Source: Paludibacteraceae bacterium | GTDB taxonomy: Bacteria; Bacteroidota; Bacteroidia; Bacteroidales; Paludibacteraceae | Assembly (NCBI GenBank): GCA_024400275.1 | Contig: JAKSMY010000008.1 | Location: 1 to 50,260, forward strand | Reading direction: 5' to 3' | Length of the DNA: 50,260 nucleotides | In this document: one piece after another, positions 16,677 through 23,769 of the stretch | Numbering within the stretch: position 1 is the first letter of the stretch | Layout of the letters: the number at the start of each line of letters is the position of its first letter | Position numbers and translations under genes: made by a program | Notes under the pieces: model-generated | What the model was told of the DNA's origin: nothing | Database searches by the model: none | What the model saw: the letters and a program-made list of their open reading frames with translations, nothing else

Positions 16677-16795
16677 CACGGTTCTGAAATCGCCAAATTA
16701 AAGCAGTTGTGAAGTAAGCCAATGCTCACGCGTTAGGTGTGGGCTTTACTTTAATAATTCAACTGCGATGGCGTTTGGCGATGCCAAGAACCGTG
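16677..16795 (+). ncRNA. Long imperfect hairpin in the leader of the Xre-type gene
   Basis: Nested complementary segments: CACGGTTCT (16677-16685) with AGAACCGTG (16787-16795), both perfect; ATCGCCAAA (16689-16697) with TTTGGCGAT (16774-16782); GCAGTTG (16703-16709) with CAACTGC (16760-16766); AAGTAAGCC (16712-16720) with GGCTTTACTT (16742-16751, one bulge). Together they form a 119-nt stem-loop with small internal loops and a GC-rich apex containing GCGTTAG. No U-tract follows, so it is not a terminator. It could be a cis-acting mRNA structure, a small RNA, or a DNA cruciform. I do not recognise it as a named family. Confidence 0.65.
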
Positions 16796-16820
16796 GATTA
16801 ATAAGTTTAGTCCACTTTTT

Positions 16821-17069
16821 ATGGTACATATAGGTCAAGAAATAAAAGCAGTATTGGATCAACAAGGAAGAAAAATTAGTTGGTTTGCAGATAAATTATA
16901 TTGTGATCGTACAAATGTCTACGATATTTTCAAACGCTCAAGTATTGATACAGAATTGTTATTACGTATCTCTGTAGCATTAAATTTTAATTTCTTTTCG
17001 TTATATGATATAACTTATAAAGAAACACAAAAATCAGATAATCAACCAGATAATTTGTGTGTTAAATAA
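16821..17069 (+). CDS. Small Xre-family helix-turn-helix protein
   Basis: 82 residues. A Cro/C1-type HTH is readable at about 5-62 (IGQEIKAVLDQQGRKISWFADKLYCDRTNVYDIFKRSSIDTELLLRIS.. in consecutive helices), followed by a short polar tail. The 'SWFA..L.C.R.NVY.IF' pattern recurs in small Bacteroidota regulators, from memory. It is a likely DNA-binding regulator of the element or of its own leader. It is too small and lacks the catalytic residues to be a recombinase; it might be an excisionase-like accessory factor, but nothing shows that. Confidence 0.8.
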   Translation: MVHIGQEIKAVLDQQGRKISWFADKLYCDRTNVYDIFKRSSIDTELLLRISVALNFNFFSLYDITYKETQKSDNQPDNLCVK

Positions 17070-17103
17070 ATTCAATATTGTGTAGAATTATATTAACACA
17101 CAA

Positions 17104-17137
17104 ATTGTTTTTCTTTAATAAAAAAATAGTACCTTTG
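17104..17137 (+). promoter_or_regulatory. Promoter of the TRL-like lipoprotein gene
   Basis: -7 box TACCTTTG at 17130-17137; the -33 region is only ATTG (17104-17107, 22-nt spacer), so the upstream half is weak. The leader would be about 57 nt. Confidence 0.5.
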
Positions 17138-17200
17138 CAACTCGATTGATATGACAGAGCATATCATTGACAAAGTGTTTAACTAAAATTTAATTTTTAA

Positions 17201-17536
17201 ATGAAAAAAGTATTTTTTGGGGCTGCTTTTTTTATAGCAGTAGGATTAGGACTAACGAGTTGTAGTGCAGTTGGTTGCATGGGTGTAACAGATGGAATGA
17301 CCGGTGTAATTTACTCTGGCCAAACTTTACCGATGGCTGTTACATCTGGGAAAGTCGGTGGTAAAGTAGGTGAAGCAAAGGCCTATAGTATTTGTGGCAT
17401 TGTTGCTGCTGGAAATGCAAGTGCTCAGGAAGCAGCTCGCAAAGCAGGAATAACCCATATTAGCAATGTGGATATTAAAACCACTGGTATTTTGGGTATT
17501 GTTACTATTAAAAAATACATCGTTTGTGGCGATTAA
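17201..17536 (+). CDS. TRL-like family lipoprotein
   Basis: 111 residues. A type II signal peptide with lipobox LTSC (Cys at about residue 21) predicts lipid anchoring. The mature part follows the TRL family pattern as I know it: IYSGQTLPMAVTSG, KVGEAKAYSICGIVAAGNAS, AARKAGITHISNVDIK, GILGIVTIKKYIVCG. The family name comes from a tRNA-associated locus in gut bacteria, and its biochemical role is not known to me. The gene has its own promoter and a strong terminator directly behind it, so it is a single-gene transcript. Confidence 0.8.
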   Translation: MKKVFFGAAFFIAVGLGLTSCSAVGCMGVTDGMTGVIYSGQTLPMAVTSGKVGGKVGEAKAYSICGIVAAGNASAQEAARKAGITHISNVDIKTTGILGIVTIKKYIVCGD

Positions 17537-17552
17537 TTAATCTTTATTTTAT

Positions 17553-17589
17553 GGAGACTAACTTTGACAGTTGGTCTCCTATTTTTTTA
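17553..17589 (+). terminator. Intrinsic terminator after the TRL-like gene
   Basis: GGAGACTAAC (17553-17562) pairs with GTTGGTCTCC (17570-17579) with one G-U pair and a 7-nt loop, followed by ATTTTTTTA. The next gene starts 3 nt after the T-tract, so it is either read through or has an unseen promoter. Confidence 0.85.
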
Positions 17590-17591
17590 TT

Positions 17592-18107
17592 ATGAGTCGT
17601 CTTTTTTTCTGTTTGTTAGGTTTGATAAGTATAGTATTTGCCCAAGCGGCAAAACTATCTGATATGTATATTGTCAAGAATTTACCAGATGCAAAATTAT
17701 ATTTTGTGTTTGAGAATAAATTACAAGGTATAAAAAATACGGATTATATTAAATACGATTTAACCTATTGTGATTCAAAAGATTCGGTATCCGTAAAAAT
17801 GTCTGTTTATCAGAAGAATCTTGGCACTATTGATTCACTTGCATTCTGTAATGGATATGAGCGATGTGTAACAATTCCTTCTCTTTTGTACCAAGAGCAG
17901 TCTCGTAAAAAATGGCTGGGAAGATATGACAATATGGTACCATTTAGTTTTATCAATCAAACTTTTAGTAGCACACAGCCTCTTACAATTTACATATATT
18001 CTCAAGGAAAAATAACTATGTTTGGTATGCCTAAATCCCAATGGAAAAAATTTAGTCCCAAGATGCAAGATATATTTGAGATGATACGAATAAATAAAAG
18101 AAAATAA
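17592..18107 (+). CDS. Exported hypothetical protein in the element
   Basis: The start is the ATG at 17592 (MSRLFFCLLGLISIVFAQA), since an upstream TTG at 17571 lies in the terminator stem. 171 residues with a signal peptide cut near AQA. The mature part is beta-rich and basic (LYFVFENKLQGIKNTDYIKYDLTYCDSKDSVSVKMSVYQ in consecutive strands) and ends in a helical basic tail. I do not recognise the family. The membrane-protein gene follows after 8 nt. Confidence 0.6.
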   Translation: MSRLFFCLLGLISIVFAQAAKLSDMYIVKNLPDAKLYFVFENKLQGIKNTDYIKYDLTYCDSKDSVSVKMSVYQKNLGTIDSLAFCNGYERCVTIPSLLYQEQSRKKWLGRYDNMVPFSFINQTFSSTQPLTIYIYSQGKITMFGMPKSQWKKFSPKMQDIFEMIRINKRK

Positions 18108-18115
18108 TTTACGAA

Positions 18116-18661
18116 ATGGATACAATATCTGCCTTGTTGCTTTTAATCATTGTTATATTCAGTGTGTATAATATTTGCGTCCTGGCTAAATATGGTATTC
18201 CTAATACACTCTCACTTACTTACTATTGGTTTAAGCGTACATGTAGTTCAAAAGGTCTGTTATTTCCCATTTTATTATGTTTGATTTGTGCAATAACCAT
18301 TCCTATTTGGATTTATGTAGATTGTCAACTGCAATTTGATTTTAGTTGTGTATGGATGGTGTACGCAACATGGTTTGCACTAATGATTGTTTGTTTGACC
18401 GCAAGATATAATAAAACCAAAAAACGTTGGAAAATACATTATTCGGCAGCTATTGCAAGTGCAATATTTACATTGAGTTGGATAATAATTAAAGCCAATT
18501 TTATTGTATATTATACGGCTATTGTGCTTATTCTTGCATTATGGGCAGCTTATCTTACTAAGACTATTAGAACACATATTATTTATTGGCTTGAATTATC
18601 GGCATTCTATTCCATTTTTATTACGTTGTTTATTCTCAACACTTTCTATATTGCAAAATGA
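18116..18661 (+). CDS. Multi-pass membrane protein of unknown function
   Basis: 181 residues, about five to six hydrophobic segments: residues 3-24, 48-68, 76-96, 108-127, 130-146 and 158-178. Charged residues are confined to short loops (YNKTKKRWKIHY). No transporter or enzyme motif is visible. It overlaps the next gene by 4 nt (ATGA), so the two are translationally coupled and probably work together. Confidence 0.65.
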   Translation: MDTISALLLLIIVIFSVYNICVLAKYGIPNTLSLTYYWFKRTCSSKGLLFPILLCLICAITIPIWIYVDCQLQFDFSCVWMVYATWFALMIVCLTARYNKTKKRWKIHYSAAIASAIFTLSWIIIKANFIVYYTAIVLILALWAAYLTKTIRTHIIYWLELSAFYSIFITLFILNTFYIAK

Positions 18662-19320
18662 AAATACTATGCATCATATTAGCAATCTGGACCAATTACA
18701 TTGATCACACCTATAAAACAGAGTGTGCCGTTGATGTGAATGCTCCTGCTGAAGTATCTGACTCGATTCTTGCACGGTTTATAAAGGATTTTCAAAGTAG
18801 TCCGGATGCTCTATTTGATTGGGCGTTTTCCGGTGTTGGAACACAGGAAGGGGATGATAACGAAAAAAATGCCTTTTTATTGGAATATAAATATACGGAA
18901 TATATTCCGGAAAAAAATTATGGTAAAATAGTAACCGATATTGTCGTACCAGGAATTACGCGCTTTAAGGATATTACACTAATAGCCAACGTAATAGATG
19001 AAAGAAATCAAGTGAGATATAATAGGGGGGTGCTGGCGGATAATGTTCGACTGAAAACTATGCCAAGATGGAGCCGGCACATGGATATTCGTGTATCATA
19101 CTCTGGAAAATTGATAAAAGAAGGATATGGAAACCTTTTTATTATTCCCGTGGATGAACGACATTCCATTTATTTTATGGATATAAATATACGTTATGGG
19201 TGGTTTTTCAATATTTTTGTAACCAGAAAAGTTTATTGTAATTCTGTTGAATGGCGGGTAAATAGATACATGAATAATCTAAAACAAGTTGCTGAAACAA
19301 CTTACTTAAATGAAAAATAA
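18658..19320 (+). CDS. Hypothetical protein coupled to the membrane protein
   Basis: 220 residues. The N-terminus (MKILCIILAIWTNYI) is short and hydrophobic, possibly a weak signal or anchor. The body has alternating strands (FLLEYKYTEYIPEKNYGKIVTDIVVPG; RHMDIRVSYSGKLIKEGYGNLFIIPV) and a C-terminal amphipathic helix (VEWRVNRYMNNLKQVAETTYL). The layout recalls a START/SRPBCC-like domain, but I cannot confirm that. It overlaps its upstream gene by 4 nt and its downstream gene by 11 nt. Confidence 0.6.
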   Translation: MKILCIILAIWTNYIDHTYKTECAVDVNAPAEVSDSILARFIKDFQSSPDALFDWAFSGVGTQEGDDNEKNAFLLEYKYTEYIPEKNYGKIVTDIVVPGITRFKDITLIANVIDERNQVRYNRGVLADNVRLKTMPRWSRHMDIRVSYSGKLIKEGYGNLFIIPVDERHSIYFMDINIRYGWFFNIFVTRKVYCNSVEWRVNRYMNNLKQVAETTYLNEK

Positions 19321-20620
19321 GAGGGAAATATGTCTTTTCCTAATGATTTTTTTGGGGTCAGCATTGTATTCTAATGCTCAACAATTTGTTTTTCTTCCTC
19401 CGACCTCTTTTGATAAAAACGAAGTGGCGCAAGTACCCTCAAAATCAGATTTGGATCGTTTCTTTTATAATATTGCCTCTATGTGGCAAAAGGAAATATC
19501 GTCCAATGCGTTGACAGGAGATGCTTTTTGGAATGCCGTGAAAAATGTTTTGTTGGTGTTTTCCAATTCTAATGTGTCGAATCATAACATAATAACTAAT
19601 ACAGAGCGCTTAAGTAGAAAGACGATATATGGGGTTACTAAAAATGCTGTAGAGCAAATAGTTGTATCCTATATGAGTCAGACTCCACATGGTGATTCTA
19701 TTCAACTCTCGGGTAAAATAATTCTTCCCAAATATGGATGCAATAATCAAATTATTTTGGCTCATCATTACACAATTGGTTCAACCCAAGAAGCACCAAG
19801 TCAATCGTATGCTATTGAGGAGATATTTGCAACAAAGGGATATATCGTTATTATGCCGGACTATTTAGGATATGGTGTTTCTGAAAAATACATCCATCCA
19901 TATTTGGCAAAAACATATACTGCTAAAACGGCAGTAGATTTATTATTGGCAGTTATACCATATTTACAAAATCGTGGTATTTCTATTCAATATGATAAAT
20001 TAATACTTACCGGGTATTCACAAGGGGCATCTGCCGCTTTGGCAACACAACAATTATTAGAGCAATGTTATGCCGATATTTTTCAAATCGAACATGTTTA
20101 TATAGGAGCTGGAGCTTACGATCCTGCTGCAACGTATGATTATTATTTGCAAAGTGATAAAACTCATTTTCCATGTGTAATTCCTATGCTATTTATAGGA
20201 ATGGATTATTATGAAAAATTGAATTTGGATTTTTCGCAGATATTTTTACCTAAATTATTGGATTATTATGAGGAGGGTATTTTGTCAAAAAGAAATGGCA
20301 TAAATGAAATAAATTATGCTATTGACGAGAAATATATTAGTAGTCTTGTTACGACGTTAGCGCGAGATAAAACAAAATATCCAACTTCTCTTTTCTACAA
20401 GAAATTACAAGAAAATAGTGTCACCAACATACACCCACAAGCACCTATTTATATGTTTCACAGTATAGAAGATGATGTGGTACCTTTTATAAATAGTACG
20501 TTATTGAAAGATTCGTTAGAAAAAAAACACATTCCAAATATTCAATATGATTTTGGCAAATATGGTTCACATATAAATGCAGGGGTTTTGTTTTTTAGAA
20601 AAATATATAATTTTTTGTAA
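19310..20620 (+). CDS. Exported alpha/beta hydrolase, secretory-lipase-like
   Basis: 436 residues with a signal peptide (MKNKREICLFLMIFLGSALYSNAQ). Alpha/beta-hydrolase landmarks in order: oxyanion loop region ILAHHYTIGS, MPDYLGYG (strand with Asp-Tyr-Leu-Gly-Tyr-Gly), nucleophile elbow LTGYSQGASAAL (Ser of GYSQG), acid IEDDVVPF and catalytic His in YGSHINAG. The DYLGYG plus GYSQGG-like pattern suggests the secretory lipase / prolyl-oligopeptidase-like group, so an esterase or lipase acting outside the cytoplasm. It is the last gene of the coupled 17592-20620 cluster and is followed by a bidirectional terminator. Confidence 0.8.
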   Translation: MKNKREICLFLMIFLGSALYSNAQQFVFLPPTSFDKNEVAQVPSKSDLDRFFYNIASMWQKEISSNALTGDAFWNAVKNVLLVFSNSNVSNHNIITNTERLSRKTIYGVTKNAVEQIVVSYMSQTPHGDSIQLSGKIILPKYGCNNQIILAHHYTIGSTQEAPSQSYAIEEIFATKGYIVIMPDYLGYGVSEKYIHPYLAKTYTAKTAVDLLLAVIPYLQNRGISIQYDKLILTGYSQGASAALATQQLLEQCYADIFQIEHVYIGAGAYDPAATYDYYLQSDKTHFPCVIPMLFIGMDYYEKLNLDFSQIFLPKLLDYYEEGILSKRNGINEINYAIDEKYISSLVTTLARDKTKYPTSLFYKKLQENSVTNIHPQAPIYMFHSIEDDVVPFINSTLLKDSLEKKHIPNIQYDFGKYGSHINAGVLFFRKIYNFL

Positions 20621-20622
20621 TT

Positions 20623-20658
20623 AGTATAAAAGACACCCATTTGGATGTCTTTTATACT
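20623..20658. terminator. Bidirectional intrinsic terminator between the hydrolase and glgB
   Basis: AGTATAAAAGACA (20623-20635) is perfectly complementary to TGTCTTTTATACT (20646-20658) with a 10-nt loop. The A/T-rich arms provide U-tracts in both directions. It lies just inside the right 35-bp repeat, so it belongs to the element and also serves glgB. Confidence 0.85.
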
Positions 20659-22717
20659 AATCAATTTTCTCGAGTACTACTGCCGAACGAGCAGGTAAAT
20701 ATAGTTTCAACCAGCCCTTTTTCTGCTTTTTATACAGATTGTCAGGCATGGTAAAGTGTTCCACACTGTCATCACTCAATCCAAACCCTGCAAAAATCGT
20801 GCTATCCGTGTTCAGAACGACTTTATATTTTCCTTCTTTGGTCAATATGCCATAATCGGAGAAGGATTTTTGTCCGTTCCAGTTGAAGACAAACACCAGT
20901 TTACCACGGCGATAAGCCACTACTTGGTCGCCTTCGTTATCCCACAGTTTCTCATCAAAGGGCAGATGCACGCCGTATTTATCGCGGACGGGTTGCAACT
21001 TATCTTTCAGCAAGGAAACCATAGCTTTGTCAAAGCGGTTCAGGTCGGCGAAGTAATAATTGGGATTATCCACCAAACTCCACTGCCGGCGAGCATATTT
21101 ATAACTCCAGCCATTCCCCTCACGCGGGAAGTCTATCCACTCCGGATGACCGAACTCGTTACCCATAAAGGTCAGATAACCGCCGTTGATAGTGGAGGCG
21201 GTAGCCAGGCGAATCATCTTGTGCAAAGCGATACCTCTATCTACCATGTAGGTGGAGTGTCCGTGTTCAAAGTGCCAGTACATGTCGGCATCAATCAGAC
21301 GGAAGATGATGGTCTTGTCGCCCACGAGTGCCTGGTCGTGACTCTCGGCGTAGGAGATGGTCTTCTCGTCCATACGGCGGTTAATCATCTCGTAGTAGAT
21401 GTGTCCGGCTTTCCAGTCTTCGTCTTTGACTTCCTTGATATATTTAATCCAGAAATCAGGTATTCCCATAGCAAGACGGTAGTCAAAACCTATACCGCCA
21501 TCTTCCATCGGTTGAGCCAGTCCGGGCATGCCGGAAATGTCTTCAGCAATGGTGATTGCCCACGGCTTAACTTCGTGAATCAGTTTATTGGCAAGGGTCA
21601 GGTAGCAGATAGCGTCGCCGTCTTCGTTGCCGTTGAAATACGAGCCGTAACCGTTGAAATCTTCGCCCAGACCGTGACTGAGATACATCATACTCGTCAC
21701 GCCGTCAAAGCGGAAACCGTCAAAGTCATACGCGTCCAACCAGTATTTGCAATTGCTCAGCAGGAAATGCAGCACTTCCGTTTTGCCGTAGTTGAAGCAT
21801 AAACTATCCCATGCAGGATGTTCACGTCTCGCGCCCGCGTGAAAATACTGATAAGGTGTGCCGTCAAAATTGCCCAAACCTTCTAATTCGTTCTTAACGG
21901 CGTGACTGTGAACAATATCCATGATGACAGCCATGCCGCGACTATGGGCATCAGCGATGAGAGTTTTCAGTTCCTCAGGGGTACCGAATCGCGAAGAGGC
22001 GGCAAAGAAATTACTGACATGGTATCCGAAACTGCCGTAATACGGGTGTTCCTGAATAGCCATAATCTGAATGCAGTTATAACCCAAGTCTTGAACACGA
22101 GGTAGTACGTTCACGCGGAACTCCTCGTATGTGGATACTTTCTCTTGGTCGCCGCCCATACCGATGTGGCACTCGTAGATAAATAACGGACTCCCCTTTT
22201 TCAGACCCTTGAACGCCTTAACTTTGCCTGCCGTCTTACTCGGTTTCTGCTCGGTTTCTGCTCGGTTTCTGCTCGGTTTGTCAAGCCATACTTGCGCTGA
22301 AAACAGTTTGGTATTGTCGTCCTGTACAACACGTTGTGCATAACTGGGGATTCGTTCTCCCCATCCGCCTTGCCATTCGATTAACAATTTGAATAACTGT
22401 CCGTGTTGCATTTTCTTTTCTGACCAGCGGCCTTCCCACACGCCGTTTTCTATGGGTTGCAGACGCCACTCTTCGGATTTCTCCCAATTATTAAAATCTC
22501 CTTTTACATAGATGGCGGTAGCGTTGGGAGCCCACTCGCGCAGTACCCACTCTGTGCCGGTAAAATGAAGTCCGAAATAGAGGTATCCGTTTGCCCATGA
22601 ACTAAGCGATTGTCCACCGGTCAACTCTTTCTCGCGCTGATGAGCATAGTCCAATCGCCCTTGTAAAGCGTTCTCGTAAGGTTGTAAATATGTATCGTTA
22701 GCAACAAGTTTCAACAT
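20657..22717 (-). CDS. glgB: 1,4-alpha-glucan branching enzyme (GH13)
   Basis: 686 residues. An N-terminal CBM48 (about 45-140, WVLREWAPNATAIYVKGDFNNW) precedes a GH13 barrel with the catalytic regions DGFRFDGVTSMMY (nucleophile Asp), ITIAEDISG (acid Glu) and YAESHDQALVGDKT, then a beta-sandwich C-domain. It introduces alpha-1,6 branches into glycogen. The length and motif order fit the eukaryote-like GH13_8 type. A linker (KPSRNRAETEQKPSK) is coded by an 11-bp tandem repeat. The last codons (KID-TAG) come from the integrated element. It starts 21 nt after the YhcH-family gene. Confidence 0.95.
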   Translation of the reverse strand: MLKLVANDTYLQPYENALQGRLDYAHQREKELTGGQSLSSWANGYLYFGLHFTGTEWVLREWAPNATAIYVKGDFNNWEKSEEWRLQPIENGVWEGRWSEKKMQHGQLFKLLIEWQGGWGERIPSYAQRVVQDDNTKLFSAQVWLDKPSRNRAETEQKPSKTAGKVKAFKGLKKGSPLFIYECHIGMGGDQEKVSTYEEFRVNVLPRVQDLGYNCIQIMAIQEHPYYGSFGYHVSNFFAASSRFGTPEELKTLIADAHSRGMAVIMDIVHSHAVKNELEGLGNFDGTPYQYFHAGARREHPAWDSLCFNYGKTEVLHFLLSNCKYWLDAYDFDGFRFDGVTSMMYLSHGLGEDFNGYGSYFNGNEDGDAICYLTLANKLIHEVKPWAITIAEDISGMPGLAQPMEDGGIGFDYRLAMGIPDFWIKYIKEVKDEDWKAGHIYYEMINRRMDEKTISYAESHDQALVGDKTIIFRLIDADMYWHFEHGHSTYMVDRGIALHKMIRLATASTINGGYLTFMGNEFGHPEWIDFPREGNGWSYKYARRQWSLVDNPNYYFADLNRFDKAMVSLLKDKLQPVRDKYGVHLPFDEKLWDNEGDQVVAYRRGKLVFVFNWNGQKSFSDYGILTKEGKYKVVLNTDSTIFAGFGLSDDSVEHFTMPDNLYKKQKKGWLKLYLPARSAVVLEKID
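20669..20703. repeat. Right 35-bp direct repeat (att-like), within glgB
   Basis: Encodes the conserved C-terminal YLPARSAVVLE of glgB. Perfect duplicate of 16416-16450. Confidence 0.95.
22239..22279. repeat. 11-bp tandem repeat inside glgB
   Basis: Three full units of CTCGGTTTCTG plus a partial fourth (CTCGGTTT). As 11 is not a multiple of 3, each copy is read in a different frame, giving KPSRNRAETEQKPSK. Loss or gain of one unit would shift the frame of the whole catalytic domain. It lies between the CBM48 and the barrel. Confidence 0.9.
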
Positions 22718-22738
22718 GGTATGTTCTTTTAGGAAAAG

Positions 22739-23197
22739 TTATTTGTCGGTCACTCGTGTTTTAACGATTAACTTGCGGTATTGCTTTCCCGGAGCAATTC
22801 CTGGACGGTGTGCATCACTTGGAAAGAAGACGGCAAAATGACCTTTAGGAACAACAACCGTTGTTATTTGTCGATCTTTATAAAACTCAACATCTTTGTC
22901 TTCATTATATTCAGTTAAGATTTCTTGGCAATCTTCTTGGGCTTTCCACCCCATTTGTTCGTCATCGCCAAGAGGTATCTGAATGTCAATGTAGTCGTGG
23001 TGAGCTTCCATTTTGCAGTCTTTTTCGTCTTTTCCTTTAAAATCAAGAATGTTGACGAACATATCATCGCCCATCAATTTAATCTTGCAAGCCGGTAACT
23101 CTTCCAAATCGTTGGAGTTGTAAAAATCCATGAACTCGCGGAAATGAGGAACAGCCTCAAAATATAAATCCGCATTCTCTAATTTGTCTAATATCAT
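22739..23197 (-). CDS. YhcH/YjgK/YiaL family protein
   Basis: 152 residues, full length for this cupin-like beta-barrel family (DUF386). Family features: EAHHDYIDIQIPLGDDEQMGW (metal-binding His and Glu region) and FAVFFPSDAHRPGIAPG. Relatives include proteins linked to sialic acid and other sugar acid use (anomerase-type roles). The adjoining glgB and the nearby nagB suggest a carbohydrate role here, but the substrate cannot be read from the sequence. Confidence 0.9.
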   Translation of the reverse strand: MILDKLENADLYFEAVPHFREFMDFYNSNDLEELPACKIKLMGDDMFVNILDFKGKDEKDCKMEAHHDYIDIQIPLGDDEQMGWKAQEDCQEILTEYNEDKDVEFYKDRQITTVVVPKGHFAVFFPSDAHRPGIAPGKQYRKLIVKTRVTDK

Positions 23198-23220
23198 ATA
23201 TTATATTATTTAATAATGTG

Positions 23221-23252
23221 CAAAAGTACAACAAAAAATTGAAATGTGCAAG
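23221..23252 (-). promoter_or_regulatory. Promoter of the YhcH-glgB pair
   Basis: Minus strand: CTTG (imperfect -33) at 23252-23249, a 20-nt spacer, TACTTTTG at 23228-23221. Transcription would start near 23214, 17 nt before the ATG. Confidence 0.6.
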
Positions 23253-23284
23253 TTTTGAAGGTATTTTGTTAAAATATATTGATT

Positions 23285-23758
23285 TTATTGGTTTATTTGT
23301 AGCCACGATTGATAGTGTTCGCTATTCTCGCCAAAGGTATGTGCCATCATCTGACGTGCTTGTTCGCGAACGCGCTGCTGTTCATTTTCGTCTTGATCCG
23401 AACACCAATTGATGATTTGCGCCAAACATCCATCTACGGAAGTACTAATCCAAGGAATAGAAGCCTCGCTATCCGGCTGCCATTCGTCCCATAAATCACG
23501 TGCCTGACGACCAAAATCATTAAAAAACCATACATCGCCTTTCTCACACCAGGCAGCTGCTTTATAGTCCAAACATGTCATTAACATAGCGGTGTCGGAT
23601 GCACTCATTTCTGCACATTGGTCAAGTGCAGAAATAGCCTCATCGGGCTGCCAATGTAATAAATAGTCTTTTGCTTTATCCAAGTATTCATCGGCACTTT
23701 GTCCCATTGCAAAGAGGGGAACGAATAACATCAAAAAGGAAAAAATAGTACGATTCAT
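23285..23758 (-). CDS. Small exported helical protein
   Basis: The start is the ATG at 23758 (MNRTIFSFLMLFVPLFAMGQS), a clean signal peptide cut at MGQ-S; the longer frame overlaps the HAD gene. 157 residues. The mature part is all-helical and acidic with Trp and Cys (EYLDKAKDYLLHWQPDEAISALDQCAEM), which looks like one or two TPR-type hairpins. No family recognised. It starts 11 nt after the HAD gene and is likely co-transcribed with it. Confidence 0.7.
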   Translation of the reverse strand: MNRTIFSFLMLFVPLFAMGQSADEYLDKAKDYLLHWQPDEAISALDQCAEMSASDTAMLMTCLDYKAAAWCEKGDVWFFNDFGRQARDLWDEWQPDSEASIPWISTSVDGCLAQIINWCSDQDENEQQRVREQARQMMAHTFGENSEHYQSWLQINQ

Positions 23759-23769
23759 AAGTATAGGTA

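Larger units (their letters stand above)
16416..20668. mobile_element. 4.25-kb integrative element in the 3' end of glgB, without its own recombinase
   Basis: Bounded by a perfect 35-bp direct repeat (16416-16450 and 20669-20703). One copy is the 3' end of intact glgB, the other an orphan fragment with its own in-frame stop. The interior is visibly more AT-rich than nagB and glgB, and all six of its genes run on the plus strand while both flanking genes run on the minus strand. This is the signature of site-specific integration into a gene end with replacement of the last codons. No integrase, transposase or terminal inverted repeat is visible, so recombination would need an enzyme supplied in trans. 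Gene conversion or a segmental duplication is the alternative. Confidence 0.7.

Noticed and set aside
16677..16795. Integron attC site
   Set aside because: The hairpin is long and palindromic, but I could not find the terminal RYYYAAC and GTTRRRY boxes in the right places, and no integron integrase is present.
16821..17069. Integrase or excisionase of the glgB element
   Set aside because: Only 82 residues with a plain Xre-type HTH; no tyrosine or serine recombinase residues. Excisionase function remains possible but unsupported.
20756..21802. A 348-codon open frame on the plus strand opposite glgB
   Set aside because: It is the antisense shadow of a GC-richer coding gene with intact GH13 motifs; its translation has no family features, and no promoter precedes it.
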